Of a stretch of 64,000 nt of DNA, positions 31,776 through 43,202 are shown in pieces. A model generated the notes under the pieces. It ran no database searches. It was not told the DNA's origin and saw nothing but the letters and a program-made list of their open reading frames with translations. The stretch is taken from assembly GCF_000165395.2 (NCBI RefSeq), contig NC_010575.1:1721001-1785000 (forward strand), given 5' to 3'. The position numbers were made by a program, and so were the translations under genes. Position 1 is the stretch's first letter. Each line of letters opens with the position of its first letter. The stretch comes from Babesia bovis T2Bo. Its lineage: Eukaryota > Apicomplexa > Aconoidasida > Piroplasmida > Babesiidae.

Positions 31776-34700
31776 ATGGTCACTTACAACTTCGGGCAGG
31801 TGATTGACTCGTACGTTGCTGCTGTATTTCCTGAATCTGATGACCATTACAACCTTCTGAAAGATAGCAATGAAGATGTTGCTACTGAGGAGAAGCCTGA
31901 GGTGCCTCGTTGGCATACTATATTGCAGTGTCTTCAGGCTACATTGTTGATAGCGACATTGATTGCCCTTGGTACATATGCACTGCACGTGCGTTCCTCT
32001 TATTTTTCCACATTAATTCAACGTGCTGGTCTCAAAGAGCCTGTATCTTTGACTGATGAGGGTTATGTTAAATTTCTAACCAAGTTGGACGAGGTGAAGT
32101 CAAGTGCTAATGTCGATGCCGGTACAATCCAGCTCTTTGACTTGGAACTTCAGCACGGTAGTGACACGTTTGGTTATAGTGACATAACGACGCGTCGTGA
32201 TGTTGCATATTGGCTTCAATTCGGCCTGATTCCTACTTTATATCGCGGTTTGAAATCATACAACACCTTGATTGGTAGCACAGTTCGTCTATCATTTATC
32301 TACAATGGCGATACTGGAAAAACTGGTGAACTAAATCCCGATGAGAATATTGTGTCTCGTACTGCTTTAATGTCTACATTCCCTTTAGGTGGCGACGATG
32401 ATTTGAATGAGAAGGTTGAGGACGGTATATCCGGTATTGACAAAAATGAGGATGAGGATGTGGAATTGGTAGTGAACGATTCTTCTGGTGATCCAAAGGA
32501 GAGGCTGCCAGATGTAAATACTAAATCTCCTTATATTTCGAAGATCCCATTCGCTTCTGACGGTACTCATCACACAGACTCTAGTACAGGTGGTCGTTTT
32601 ATGTACGTCAGTGGTGACTCGTTTGAGGATTTTATGAACACTTTAAACTTTGGTGAGCAGTACTCATCTAGGTCTCCTTACTTCCCATTATGTTCCATTC
32701 TGTCGGACCTTAATACCACTGCTGTTACACTTGAGGCCTTTACTGGTAACGCCACTGACTACACTATGACACACATTCGTGTTCATTTTGAATTTATATT
32801 AGGTGCCAATGGTGACACTAGCATAAAGAAGGTTTCGAAGGCTTCGTCTATATCAACTCCACGTGACAATCTCACACGTCGCATTCAGCTAGGTATATAT
32901 ATCCTCGTTGTGCTTATTACGGTGTTCTATTTCTACCACAGTTACTGCATACACCGTGGGTATAAAGTTTACAGATGGAAGGGGATGTACGTCCTTGATG
33001 GCCTTGCTAAGTTATGTTTGTTAATTTGCCTAATTGCTTATACCTTTAGGCTTTATATGGGTCATTCATCGGGTCCGTATATCCAATCGGTTTCCGACAG
33101 TAACGGTGACTACAATTTGATTGCTACCTTAGGGCGCAACGGTAGAATACTTGATGCGGACTTACTTGAAGTTATGTTTAACAATTTACGGTCAACTATT
33201 AAAAAGGGCTATGTTAGCACGGGATTATTTCAGATGATGACATTTTGGACAATTACGTTATTGTTTATCTTATGTTGTGCCAGTCTTATTGGCGGCGGTC
33301 GTGCTGGTAAGGTTTTAATTTTTTGGGCTCATCACTCGATGTCTCAATTCCTGATAGCCTGTTTCGCCGTTTTGTTTACATTGTTCATGATGTCAGCCGT
33401 TAACGCTTACCTTGTGAATTCTGTTGAGAAGAACAATGCGAGTTTTCGTTATAACTTTGCAACATTGTTTAACATCTTGGCGGGTGTTTCAAACGATCGT
33501 GTGGATGAATACGTGCAGAACACCGGGTTCATGCATACGGTTTCGATTTTAGTTTTAATTGGTGTCTTTACATACTTTGGTATTATTGTTTTGGCTACTT
33601 TAATGCTTACTGCAAATCCTGAGCACCGGATTCGTAGCTTTGAATTCATTCCTCTGAGGAATCCGTTTGACTCATCTCGTTGGCACCGTATTAAAATGCT
33701 TATTGAGCGCAAGTTTGGATTCTTGTCAATGAACAACCGTCGCATGATATTGCGTGAGCTTGTTTTTTCTCGCCGTAGGCGTGCTGCATCTGACGGTGCA
33801 AATACTTCCTCGGGACAATCTGGTTCTAAAGGAGTGGCTACCGGGAGCCCTGCTGGCGGTGTTGATACTGCCGCGGCTTCAATGGAAGCAGAGACCGTCA
33901 ATCTGGAGCCGCCAGTTATTAATGGCAATAATCAAAGGGAGCAGCATTGTGTTGATGTATCTGGTGATGGTGATAACAAAGGTTCTCCTAAGATCCCCTT
34001 TGGGTTAGATGGCCTTAATATCAGGTGGTCTTTTAACTATAGATTCCGGAATGATGTCCGTACTTATCGCAACATTTTATATTGGCTCATTTTAGTTGGT
34101 ATCCTTGTCTTTGGGTTTAAAGATTGGCGTTATCACAACTCTCGCAAGCTTTTACAGCAGACGTTGAAGGATCGTATAAAGACGGATATTTCGGACCTTC
34201 CACCTTTGTTCGCTAGTTTAAATCACACTGCTGGGGACAAAGCACTTAAACCTGTACCTGATGTTAAGTTAGAAAAGCCGAATGGGCTGACACCTGAAGT
34301 TGAACAGGCAACTGTGATATCGCCATCCATGGGCCAAGATATACCCCGTGTGTCTAATAGCGATACAAATACATTGTCAATACAGACAGCAAATCAGTTG
34401 GATGCTGAACCTGGGGAACATTCTCGTTCCAATGTAGATGCTCCAGAGTCAAGTGGCGGTTCAGACGGACCTAGGGTCAACCAAGCAATGCAGCCTTCAT
34501 ACGGCGTAAAGGCGATTGTACCAAAGTTACACTTCAGTCCTAGACGCATAATATCTCGTCAGGAGGTGTTTCGCTGGATGACGGACGGCGGTTTGGCATC
34601 TATGTTCCAATGGGTCCAGTTTGATAATGACATGTTCCACTCAGCGACTGAAAATCCAGAATTCATGTCAGTTAACAAACGCTTTTTTGCTGTTCCCGCT

Positions 34701-36294
34701 AATAATCCGATCTTTATTGAATTCAAGTTACATTCTGCTGATGGCTTTAAAAGTCCCATTTTTTCCAATATGACTCACGATCTTGGTAAGCTTACAGTTC
34801 GTGGTGTGATTCATTCTGAACCCATATCATTGGGTCTAAGGGAAGTATTTGGCAAAGGCGCCACCGACTTCCCTGATTGTGTACGTAAGGTGTATATCCA
34901 TCTGCTCTTGGTGGACCGAAACGCCGACTGTAAGCTTTACAATACCAGGATACGCTTTGACCTTGGTAAATCTGGCATGGTCTTATTAAGGCTCAGCGTC
35001 AGGAGTGTGGTGGGCGTGCATTTAACTGCTCGATACTGGAACATCGCTTTTATAGTGGTCACTACTGTATCATCACTGTTGCTACTACTATTTGCTTGGT
35101 GGATCTATAAAGACTTTGTTTCCTTCAGGTTCAATTACTGCAGGCACCACCGTATTAGCCCCAAAGGCCGCTTTTGGCATTGCCTGATGGTCTACTTCGT
35201 GAACGATTACTTGAGGTTAATACACTTTTGGATACTATCATTGATTGCTGTTACCTGTGTGATGTACTATATAATTCACGACAATACAAATGCAGTATAT
35301 CGCAATATCAACTTGATATCTACTTTAGAGGGCCGTTTGGTTGTACAAAATGCTCTTTGGCATATTCGTGCGGTCCACTTATTACTTTGGTATGTATTGG
35401 GTACTCTTTGTACACTCATTCTATTGGTTCAATTCAACATGTTACAAGTATTAGTCCAAGTAATCTTCGTCTGCATCACATTTGCTTTTACGATGTACAT
35501 GCTAGTATTCTTGGCCTTGTTTGTACTAGCAATCACGTTTCTGTTCGTCATTTTGATCTTCGCTGCAGACTTATATGATGGTTAGTTTTACTTATTCATC
35601 TCACATGTTTATAGAGCTATCTCGTGACGAGAATTTTGTTTTAGGTGGTTTACGTTTACTGGTGGGCCAATCTAAAATACCATCCCACGTTTATGAGAGC
35701 AACCCTGTAATTATGTTAATATATCCCTTATGCAAGCTGTTGGAGCTGTTTTTGGGTAATTTACTATTTGTCTATTTATGGTCCATATGGCCTAAAGAAG
35801 ATGACAAGGAGGCGGAAGCATTAGACAAGACCTACGAGATGTTTAGGTCGGAACCTATTGAGGAATGTGAGATATCTGATGGCGTCGCTAGCCTTACGCA
35901 AGTGGCTCCAGATCAGCTTGACTTGATTCCCAATGAAATTAAGGAATACTGTGCTGATGAAGCTATCAAGTTCCATGAAATGTTTCGTCAATTTAACGAG
36001 GAGCTGACTTCATCGGGGCTAACCAAAGTGGAGTATTTGATGCAGTTGGAAAACCGGTTGGCAAAACAAACACATGAAATGCTAACCCATTGCCAGTCTT
36101 TGGAGTTAGAGCTCGAAGTACTGAGCAAAGCGTGCAACAAGGCTGAGGGAGAGGATAACGACGAGTTGGAAACTGCGATATCGCTATTGGAAGCCACGGT
36201 AGCTGACAAGAAGAACGAACTTGATGCTATATACGCCAAGTATAAGAGTATTATGGACCAAGAAGATAACGAAGCAAGGAATAATGTAGATTAA
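31776..36294 (+). CDS. Two-module polycystin (PKD2/TRPP-like) cation channel protein
   Basis: Exon 1 31776-35581 and exon 2 35616-36294 (34-nt intron), about 1494 residues. The protein repeats the polycystin plan twice. Module 1: TM1 about residues 53-70, a long extracytosolic domain containing RRDVAYWLQFGLIPTLYRGL, TM2-TM6 about 371-390, 409-428, 490-507, 525-545 and 591-611, with a pore-like SFRYNFATLFNILAGVSNDR before the last helix. Module 2: TM1 about 766-782, a domain with SRQEVFRWMTDGGLASMFQW, TM2 about 1088-1111, further helices to residue 1266, a pore-like NFVLGGLRLLVGQ and a final helix encoded by exon 2. A Gly/Ser/Asn linker separates the modules. The C-terminal 150 residues are an acidic coiled coil, as in PKD2. 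Apicomplexans have polycystin-like channels linked to calcium entry (family knowledge); ion selectivity here is unknown. Confidence 0.78.
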
Positions 36295-36731
36295 GTTACT
36301 TTATATACTACGTATATATTTAGCTGTTCCATCCATATCTATCTGTTTCCGCTGACACTTTGCATTCTAGAACAACCTAGGATCTAGATACAACTTCATG
36401 TGTGATATACACCCGTTATTTGGTACCGCTTATCCGATTCTTGCACATATCACAGAGACAGATGCCACATGCTTTATCAATACACATCTCGATGTAATGC
36501 CACCTTACTGTGTGCTATGTTATAATAAAACTGAAATTTATAACCAAAAAGACTCAAACAGGGCAACACATCGATTCCCTATGATGAAATACACTGTCCA
36601 ATGTTTATAGATTCTCTAGTATACTTTAGACAATTCCACGATAATATATAATTATACTTTCGGGTTACTCTAGGATAACATACTGAAGCTTTGGGTCTAG
36701 TGTGTTACTACAATGAGGGACGCATTTCAAC
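36295..36731. other. Gene-free intergenic stretch
   Basis: 437 bp between two plus-strand genes. A 70-codon frame (36398-36610) has no recognisable content. Presumably the channel 3' UTR and the helicase promoter. Confidence 0.55.
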
Positions 36732-38682
36732 ATGAATGTGCGCGGTATGTGCCATTTATGGGCGTTTGTAGGCCCTGGTTTATCGGTCCATAATCGTAAT
36801 GATGGCCATAAGACGTTGTATGCTTTTGGAAATTTAGGAATCCGCTTGCCTAAATCCCCTGAGGGTTTCTGGAATCCTAAGTCTGAGTCAAAGAACAATG
36901 TGGAACAACGCCAATCGTTACCCTTGATCCATGTGCCTGATTGTGGTCCCCAGGGCGTAGTTTCATACGCTGGTATATACAAGGATATTGACAACTTGCC
37001 AGCGAGAACATTGGAGAATGTAGATATAGAGTCACTTACCCCTGGTGCCATATCAGAGATTGGCCGAATGCTGAATGCCGTTGGCGTTGAAAGCCTCTCC
37101 AGGCTTCAGTTATCGTTGTTTGATGAGCTTTCGTATGGTAGCAATGCGTTATTCCACTCTGAGACGTCTACTGGCAAGACCTTTTCAATGCTTTTGTACG
37201 CTACCTTGAGACACTACTATCGCATTGACCCTTCATGGTTATGTTCACGCAGGGTACAGACTTTGTTTGATACATCCTTATCTGGGAAGGTTAAAAATGC
37301 ACCTTTCACACCGCCAAATTCGCCTGTACTCGGCCGTGTTATGGTACTCTGTCCAACCAAGGAGCTTGCTGTACAGACAGCTAATCAGTTAATTGAATTC
37401 ACTTGCGGTGATGTCGACGCTGTTAGACTTATTATTGACGACCAAGCTATGTTACCTGAGGATATTAATAGCCGTCAACTATTTATTGTGGGTTCTGCGA
37501 ATCAGGTGAACCAGTACATGCTGACTAAGAGTCGTCGTTATACCCGTGGCATACTTCAGCACGTATCTATGATAATACTTGACGAAATTGATCGTTTGAT
37601 TAAAGTACCAAATCAATATGCTTCATCTAGGCGTAAATCATTCCTTCGTACTCATCCAACAGCAGCATTTCAGCTTTGTCAGGTATGCTAGTCATTGGAA
37701 TCCACATGCGTTACAGACGTTGCTGGCGTTGTCACCAAACCGTTTACAGGTAGTTGGTGCCTCCGCTTCTATATCGAGGCACCATATTCGATTCATGGAT
37801 ACTGCTATTCAATCATATCGCAAGACTAGGTGCCCCCTGGCGGTCATCAGGCACCAAGATGAGCGTACTGCTGCTAACCGTTACGTATCAATTCCAGAAT
37901 CTGTAGAGCATTTCTTTGCGGCGTCCAATACAGATTCTTTGGGTAACAAGGTTGGCAAGTTAGCTACAATATTGCGCCAGCGTCCGCCTGAGCGTGTAAT
38001 ATTCTTTATCAGCTCAGATCACTCTTTGCTATCTTTTAGGCACTACCTAAATAACTGTGGATTTGAGGTATGTTTATATACAGTGCAACATATCATATCA
38101 TTTCAGTGCAAAATTTTACATCATGAGTTTGGTATACGTGACAACATATCGAAGCGCTTTGACCCTACTGTACAAAAGGGGCTGTATGATCGTCGTGCAT
38201 CTACTGAAGTGATGGATATGTATGACAGTTGTAAACAAACTTTAGAAACTGAGTCGGGTAGGTTTTCTTAGTACTTCTAACCAAATCGTAGATCAATCCT
38301 GTTACTATGCGGCGTCTATGGATTCAGCTCGCGGGTTACACTTCTCAGCTGTAAGCTTACATTCTCAGTTTCAGATGTTTACAGCTCGATACGATATACA
38401 TGATAGGCATACCTAGAAACGTGGATGAGTACGTGCATATAGCTGGTTTGTGTACAGTATTGGATTTCATTACTCTCAGGCCGCGTTGGAAGATGCGGAA
38501 ATATTGGACGATGCATTGTGGTGGACAGTGCCCCTAACCTAAGGTACATGAGCACTATTGTTCTTACATATAGCTACAGTAAGGTGTTGACATGGCAGAG
38601 TGCCATGAATTGCACCATATCACCGTTATCTGATGCGGAATCGGAAGCCCTATCAAAATACAAGAGTAATATCAAGGGATGA
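36732..38682 (+). CDS. Degenerate DEAD-box RNA helicase-like protein
   Basis: Seven exons: 36732-37682, 37717-38067, 38107-38257, 38292-38350, 38385-38445, 38480-38543 and 38580-38682; introns 34-39 nt; 1740 nt, 579 residues. Helicase core in order: Q-like region SRLQLSLFDELSYGSNALFH; motif I SETSTGKTF (consensus AxTGxGKT); Ia CPTKELAVQ; motif II LDEID in place of DEAD; III GASAS in place of SAT; IV region ERVIFFISSD; V MDSARGLHFSALDTIYM; VI VHIAGRVGRCGNIGR. Motif VI, spread over exons 5-6, identifies the correct 34-nt intron there. The motif III and II changes suggest altered coupling of ATP hydrolysis to unwinding, or a scaffold role. The N-terminus (MNVRGMCHLWAFVGPGLSVH) is basic, so mitochondrial targeting, as for mitoribosome-associated DEAD-box proteins, is possible but unproven. 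Confidence 0.82.
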
Positions 38683-39587
38683 CCTGGCCAATACCATACA
38701 CAATGCAACACTTTGGGCGCCTCCTTTTGCGAAGGATTGTACTTTACTAACGAGTCGTTGCAATCGCATCCATCCTTGGTGCTAGTACATAGCACTGCTG
38801 TGATAATCAATGACACATGTACGGCATTGGTAGACCAAGGAGACTCTATATCGGTACCCAGGGCTCCTTGGCATACCACACGTAGATGAAACCGAATAGT
38901 AATATCAAAAATATAGATATACAAATGGGTCACATTGTGTACAGACTGCCCATATTAAACAATAATCACGTATGAATCACTTTTCATTCCATTGCGAAAA
39001 TCGCGGTACAATGTGTAGCGCCGAGAAGAGCCTAACTCAGACCCTAGTGAGATAACTAAAAACCACCACAGGGTATCTATCTAGTTATATGGACATATAA
39101 TGCCGGTTACTGGTTGATATATTGAGAACGGCATTTCTCGATGGTGGTGACGCGCCTAGGAATCTGGGTGGGGCGGGAGGATGCCAGGCCAGGTGTCTCC
39201 AAAATTGTCATCTATTACACGTGATAAAGTCTTCATATAGGTGGTGTTGAAACCTAGCTCTATTTCTGACTCAAACGGACACAAACATCTCAAAGGTACG
39301 TCTAAATTATCATGATTTTATATCTATTTTGTGTGGTTATGTACACGGTGACGTAGTCGAATGCGTGTTATCGTTTATATACAGCTTTTATTTAGTGCTG
39401 GTTAATTAATTGGGTACTAATGATAAATGTTTGGTACTATTTTAGTCTGTAGTCCCTGTTATTTCATGAGTTTCGTTTATACAGTGGGATCCAATGTGGG
39501 TTGTCTTAATATATAATGCTGTATCCATGGGATTTGTATAGCAATTATATACCTTTGGTTTAATGTGTGTTACAGGGGCTTGTCAAA
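38683..39587. other. Intergenic stretch with a likely 5' UTR intron of the P1 gene
   Basis: 905 bp. A good donor (CAAAG|GTACGT at 39295/39296) and an acceptor (TTACAG at 39575), 13 nt before the P1 ATG, define a probable 280-nt 5' UTR intron. Around 39170-39200 is a G-rich segment (GGTGGGGCGGGAGGATGCC), unusual for this AT-leaning sequence. A 119-codon minus-strand frame (38574-38933) overlaps the helicase 3' end and is not convincing. Confidence 0.5.
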
Positions 39588-39944
39588 ATGTCGTCTGTTC
39601 CCATGTCCGCCCTTTCTGCTGAGCAGCGTGACGAGTTGCTTTGCATCTACTCATCTTTGATTTTGTACGACGAGGGTCTCGACATCAGTGCTGAGAACAT
39701 CACTAAGCTGATCAAGGCTGTTGACATCAACGTACAGCCCTTCAGGCCTATGCTTTTCGCCAAGGCTCTTCAGGGCAAGAACATCGCTGAACTCTTTGCT
39801 GGTGTTGGTTCATCGGCTGCTGCTGCCCCTGTTGCTGCCGCTGGAGGTGCTCCCGCCGCTGCTGAGGACAAGGCTGAGGCTAAGAAGCCCGAGGCTGAGC
39901 CTGAGGAGGAAGAGGACGACATGGGTTTCTCTTTGTTCGACTGA
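39588..39944 (+). CDS. RPLP1: 60S acidic ribosomal stalk protein P1
   Basis: Stalk protein that recruits translation factors to the large ribosomal subunit GTPase centre; works as P1-P2 dimers on P0. 118 residues, single coding exon. The N-terminal dimerisation domain reads SAEQRDELLCIYSSLILYDE, then GLDISAENITKLIKAVDINV. A hinge rich in Ala/Gly/Pro (AAAPVAAAGGAPAAAEDKAE) and the invariant acidic tail EEEEDDMGFSLFD follow. P1 rather than P2 is inferred from the LCxYxSLILxDExxxIT-like start. The frame opens earlier (39567), but the ATG at 39588 follows the probable 5' UTR splice acceptor and gives the standard P1 N-terminus. High GC and strong codon bias fit high expression. Confidence 0.97.
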   Translation: MSSVPMSALSAEQRDELLCIYSSLILYDEGLDISAENITKLIKAVDINVQPFRPMLFAKALQGKNIAELFAGVGSSAAAAPVAAAGGAPAAAEDKAEAKKPEAEPEEEEDDMGFSLFD

Positions 39945-40278
39945 GCGACACACCTTGGTGTTTTGCCAACATGCTTTAAAGCTCAATTTCTGCTTTTAGA
40001 ATATCTATATTAGTGTTTGTAAAGGATGCTATAGTCATCCTACCCCCGCGCTGTACATTCTGGTAGCCTGTGTATCTAAGAATAACTAGATACACATTTA
40101 CGCTTTTCATATCGCAATATACATTTCTGTTAGGTAAGCACCCTAATAGGTGTTATATGTATTCTTCCGTTTATATTTAGCGGGATTTACTTGATACATA
40201 TAGAGCATGGATCACATGGCGTGACTCATCTCATTCTTATTGGCAAGTTCTGGTTTTACTAATTTCCAAGTGTTTGTA
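39945..40278. other. Intergenic stretch between P1 and cytochrome c
   Basis: 334 bp between two plus-strand genes; it should contain the P1 3' UTR and the cytochrome c promoter. No open frame or RNA gene was recognised. Confidence 0.55.
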
Positions 40279-40929
40279 ATGGCTGCTGGAGACAGCTGGG
40301 ACGACATCCCAGATAATTTCGTTTTACCTGCTGGCAACGCCCAGCGTGGCGCTAAGCTTTTTAAGAAGCATTGTCAACAATGTCACTCCATGCGTCCGGA
40401 TAACCGTCAGACATCAGGTATGTGGATGTTTGTATGTAATAAGTACTTTTGATGGCCATATATGGTAATATATACGTTTACTTCTGTTCATACTACGGAG
40501 CCATAACGTTGTCACTGTAATATGAATGCTACAATTTGTTAATCATGTGCTCAATGCGTTGATCCTATCATACATATGTTCACGAACATCCAGGCTTTGC
40601 TACAGTTGGACCCACTCTGTTCAATGTATATTGTAGGACTGCTGGTGCATCGGGCCATGACAGTGTCAAGGGAATTACTGACAATTTGCAAAATGCCGGC
40701 ATCGTGTGGACCGATGCCAACTTAATGAGGTATGGCACTGTTATTTATTCTATGACATTACAGGTACATGAAAAACCCTGAACGTTACGTTAATGCTGTT
40801 GTTGGCATGAATTTCTCTGGTCTTCCTAATTTCCAGGATCGTGTTGACATCGTTCACTTTTTGCGTGACTTAACTCCTGAGGGCACGGTGGGCAAGAAGA
40901 TGATGGAGGAGGCTAAGAGGAAGAAATAG
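40279..40929 (+). CDS. Cytochrome c
   Basis: Mitochondrial electron carrier between complexes III and IV. Three exons: 40279-40417, 40594-40729 and 40764-40929; introns 176 nt (long for this window) and 34 nt. Haem attachment site CQQCH is in AKLFKKHCQQCHSMRPDNRQ. After the introns come GFATVGPTLFNVYCRTAGAS, SVKGITDNLQNAGIVWTDAN, and LMRYMKNPERYVNAVVGMNF, where the Met of VGMNFSG is the expected axial ligand in the position of the usual KMxFxG. The C-terminus NFQDRVDIVHFLRDLTPEG matches the family RxDLIAYL helix. An Asp/Trp-containing N-terminal extension (AGDSWDDIPDNFVLPAGNAQ) and the long gap between haem motif and NPERY are divergent traits; a second, cytochrome c2-like paralogue is known in apicomplexans, and this could be either. 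Confidence 0.9.
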
Positions 40930-41192
40930 TTTTACTTCCTTGACATAGATTCTAATATTTAACATTACATTCACTGTGCCCTTTAGTTCTCTGGTCATCT
41001 TGAAATGTTGACAATCTAGTGCAGCACTTTGTATGACAGTTAGCAGCTCTATAATGAAAATATAAATTAAGATATAAAATTTACGCGTTATGATAATATA
41101 TAGCATATTTGTACAAAAAAATACAGGATCACACTCTAGTTCTGGTACCCTGTATTGCTATGATACAATATAAGTTCGTATATCGTAACTTG

Positions 41193-42563
41193 TCACATAA
41201 CAGCACATCCATACGGGAGCTGTATAACTGAGTCGTTGTTATCGTCCCTAAGGACAATCTCGATATTGTCATATTGGAACTCATCCCAATGACCCGTATG
41301 TATCATCGTATGTTCCTGCATACGGTAGTGTGCATTATCGTCGAACTTCGATTCGTCATTATCTTCAGATTCCTCATTACCGCGCCTAGAACGTAGATTA
41401 GCAAAATAACTACGTAATGTCTTGGGGCCCGGTGCTTCCTCGGAACGCTTCGATAGGTACTCGCTAAACATGGCTACTCTGTTTTTGATATAGGATGTAG
41501 GTGAGTAGTGTGACATGGATTCCACGTGATCCTTAGAGCCCATACTTTGGGAGGGAACGTCCTGATTATCTATATTTTTATCACTCGGTTTACGTAATGA
41601 TTTAATTGCCTGGAAGAAACGCAAGCGTCCATTGTGTACGGGCATGTCTTCAATAAACTCTTTTAGTGGTTTAGCTTCTGTTTCAGTGTTAATATTCTCC
41701 TCAAATACACATTGGTAAGGTCCATGTTCCGATAATACCCGTTGTGAAGCTTTGCTAACAATTTCACAACGCAGGTTGTTTCCAACGTCGATTACTGATT
41801 GTGCGTCCACGGGGTCTGGAGACTTCTGTTCCTTTGGCGGGTCCTCGATAAATAGTGCAAAGCAATCTACAAAGGTACCATGGTTTGGGATAAAAGCATC
41901 GCTGAAAGTATAGCCTGATTTCTGCGATGAAAATGACGGGATAAAAGCGATAAATCGTTCAGAGGCGCTATTACTCCTCAGAAAGCTTTCCATATTCCAG
42001 CTAAAGCGTTGCGATATGTTCGGCACTCCGTTAGCCATAGAGCTTATGGCTGAAGCGGTGTTAGTTCCGAATGTCCTGGTTATCTTCCAGTTGGTGTACA
42101 TCATTCCCTTGAAACCGTCAAACATGGATGATAGCTTGTTGTACAGTGCTGCAGTATAGGTACTAGACTCATTATCGTCAGTCACCTCTGTCTCCTGGTC
42201 TGAATCATCTGTATTTCTCGACTTGAACCAGTCAACTCCATGGAAAACAGTTTTGAAACGATCGATATTACGCCTACTTTTCACCGAAAGTTCGCTGGGG
42301 GATGACTTCCGGGAACCCTGATCTGACTTTCTCCAAAACCCGGAAACCAGGTCAGATTTGAGCCATCCTTCAGATTTGGCAGCTTCCTGAGGAAGCATAC
42401 CTTCAGACAAGGCGCGGCGATCTTTAACATCTAGTACCTTGATCGCTACTGCCTTAGTCCTACGAACTGTTTCCAAAGGAGCGTCATCTACCATTGTGTG
42501 CTGGAGAAAAACGCTTAGGTGGCTACTTAGATGTACAGCATGTGTAATCCTGAAACTAGGCAA
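41193..42563 (-). CDS. Unknown protein ending in a CaaX-like motif, 456 aa
   Basis: Single-exon frame, 456 codons from the first ATG; an ATG at 42494 (residue 24) gives a more usual start, MVDDAPLETVRRTKAVAIKV. I do not recognise the family. Composition is Ser/Asp/Asn/Lys-rich, with basic-hydrophobic patches such as SGFWRKSDQGSRKSSPS and a helical region near GFKGMMYTNWKITRTF. No membrane helix. The last four residues are CAVM: Cys-aliphatic-aliphatic-Met, a CaaX box of the type recognised by farnesyltransferase. If prenylated the protein would be tethered to a cytosolic membrane face. The tail is preceded by acidic residues rather than the polybasic run of many small GTPases. Long AT-rich flanks on both sides. 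Confidence 0.75.
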   Translation of the reverse strand: MPSFRITHAVHLSSHLSVFLQHTMVDDAPLETVRRTKAVAIKVLDVKDRRALSEGMLPQEAAKSEGWLKSDLVSGFWRKSDQGSRKSSPSELSVKSRRNIDRFKTVFHGVDWFKSRNTDDSDQETEVTDDNESSTYTAALYNKLSSMFDGFKGMMYTNWKITRTFGTNTASAISSMANGVPNISQRFSWNMESFLRSNSASERFIAFIPSFSSQKSGYTFSDAFIPNHGTFVDCFALFIEDPPKEQKSPDPVDAQSVIDVGNNLRCEIVSKASQRVLSEHGPYQCVFEENINTETEAKPLKEFIEDMPVHNGRLRFFQAIKSLRKPSDKNIDNQDVPSQSMGSKDHVESMSHYSPTSYIKNRVAMFSEYLSKRSEEAPGPKTLRSYFANLRSRRGNEESEDNDESKFDDNAHYRMQEHTMIHTGHWDEFQYDNIEIVLRDDNNDSVIQLPYGCAVM

Positions 42564-43202
42564 TGATGACTAAAACGAGCATATGGATCTGGCGTGCATT
42601 GATTACATTATTATATGTGTCGATCAAAGATGTAAGTGTAAACACTTTGATGACGCTACGTATATAATATGATAAACCATGTCAACCCTAGACATGACGC
42701 GCCAGATCCTGTACGAAAACTGTTAAAATATAATTATATATATTTTGAGAGACATGGTGATCCACACATTTTACAATGTTCTTAACGTAACCTATATTGT
42801 GACTTAAGTGATTATATATTGCGTGCATTAATGCATCCGTTAAGTGGAAGGTTGTTGTTATAGCAATTTAATTATTTGGTTTTGTTAAGTAGCTATTAAC
42901 TTATAGTTGCTAATATTAAAAATATGTACCTTCCGGTATTCAATATATATAACATTCGTGTGTAGGAGCGTAACATAGGCAGCTCCATCTAAAGCGAGAT
43001 TACATTACGTTCTAATCACTAGCAAATTAAAATTGTAAATACAAATCCCAAATAATGCACAATAGAAATACAGTTTATTTCGTCTTCTTGGTGTATACAT
43101 TCACTTTACCCCAACATACCTCATCTTTGGTTACGATTCGGATGTCGACCTTACCTGTGGCAGTATCTCCGTCCACTGTTCATTTGTCTTAGATTTGGCA
43201 AA
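42564..43202. other. AT-rich divergent intergenic region
   Basis: About 640 bp between divergently transcribed genes, strongly AT-rich (for example 42720-42960). It should hold both promoters. No open frame, tRNA or repeat recognised. Confidence 0.6.

Noticed and set aside
31714..31800. Signal-peptide exon upstream of the channel gene
   Set aside because: It would need a 29-nt intron, outside the usual size range, and 31776 is a sufficient start. Kept only as a note.
38446..38479. A 28-nt intron with donor at 38452 in the helicase
   Set aside because: The donor at 38446 gives a 34-nt intron and a proper motif VI (HIAGRVGRCGNIGR).
38574..38933. 119-codon minus-strand frame overlapping the helicase 3' end
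   Set aside because: Overlaps a well-supported exon on the other strand and has no recognisable content.
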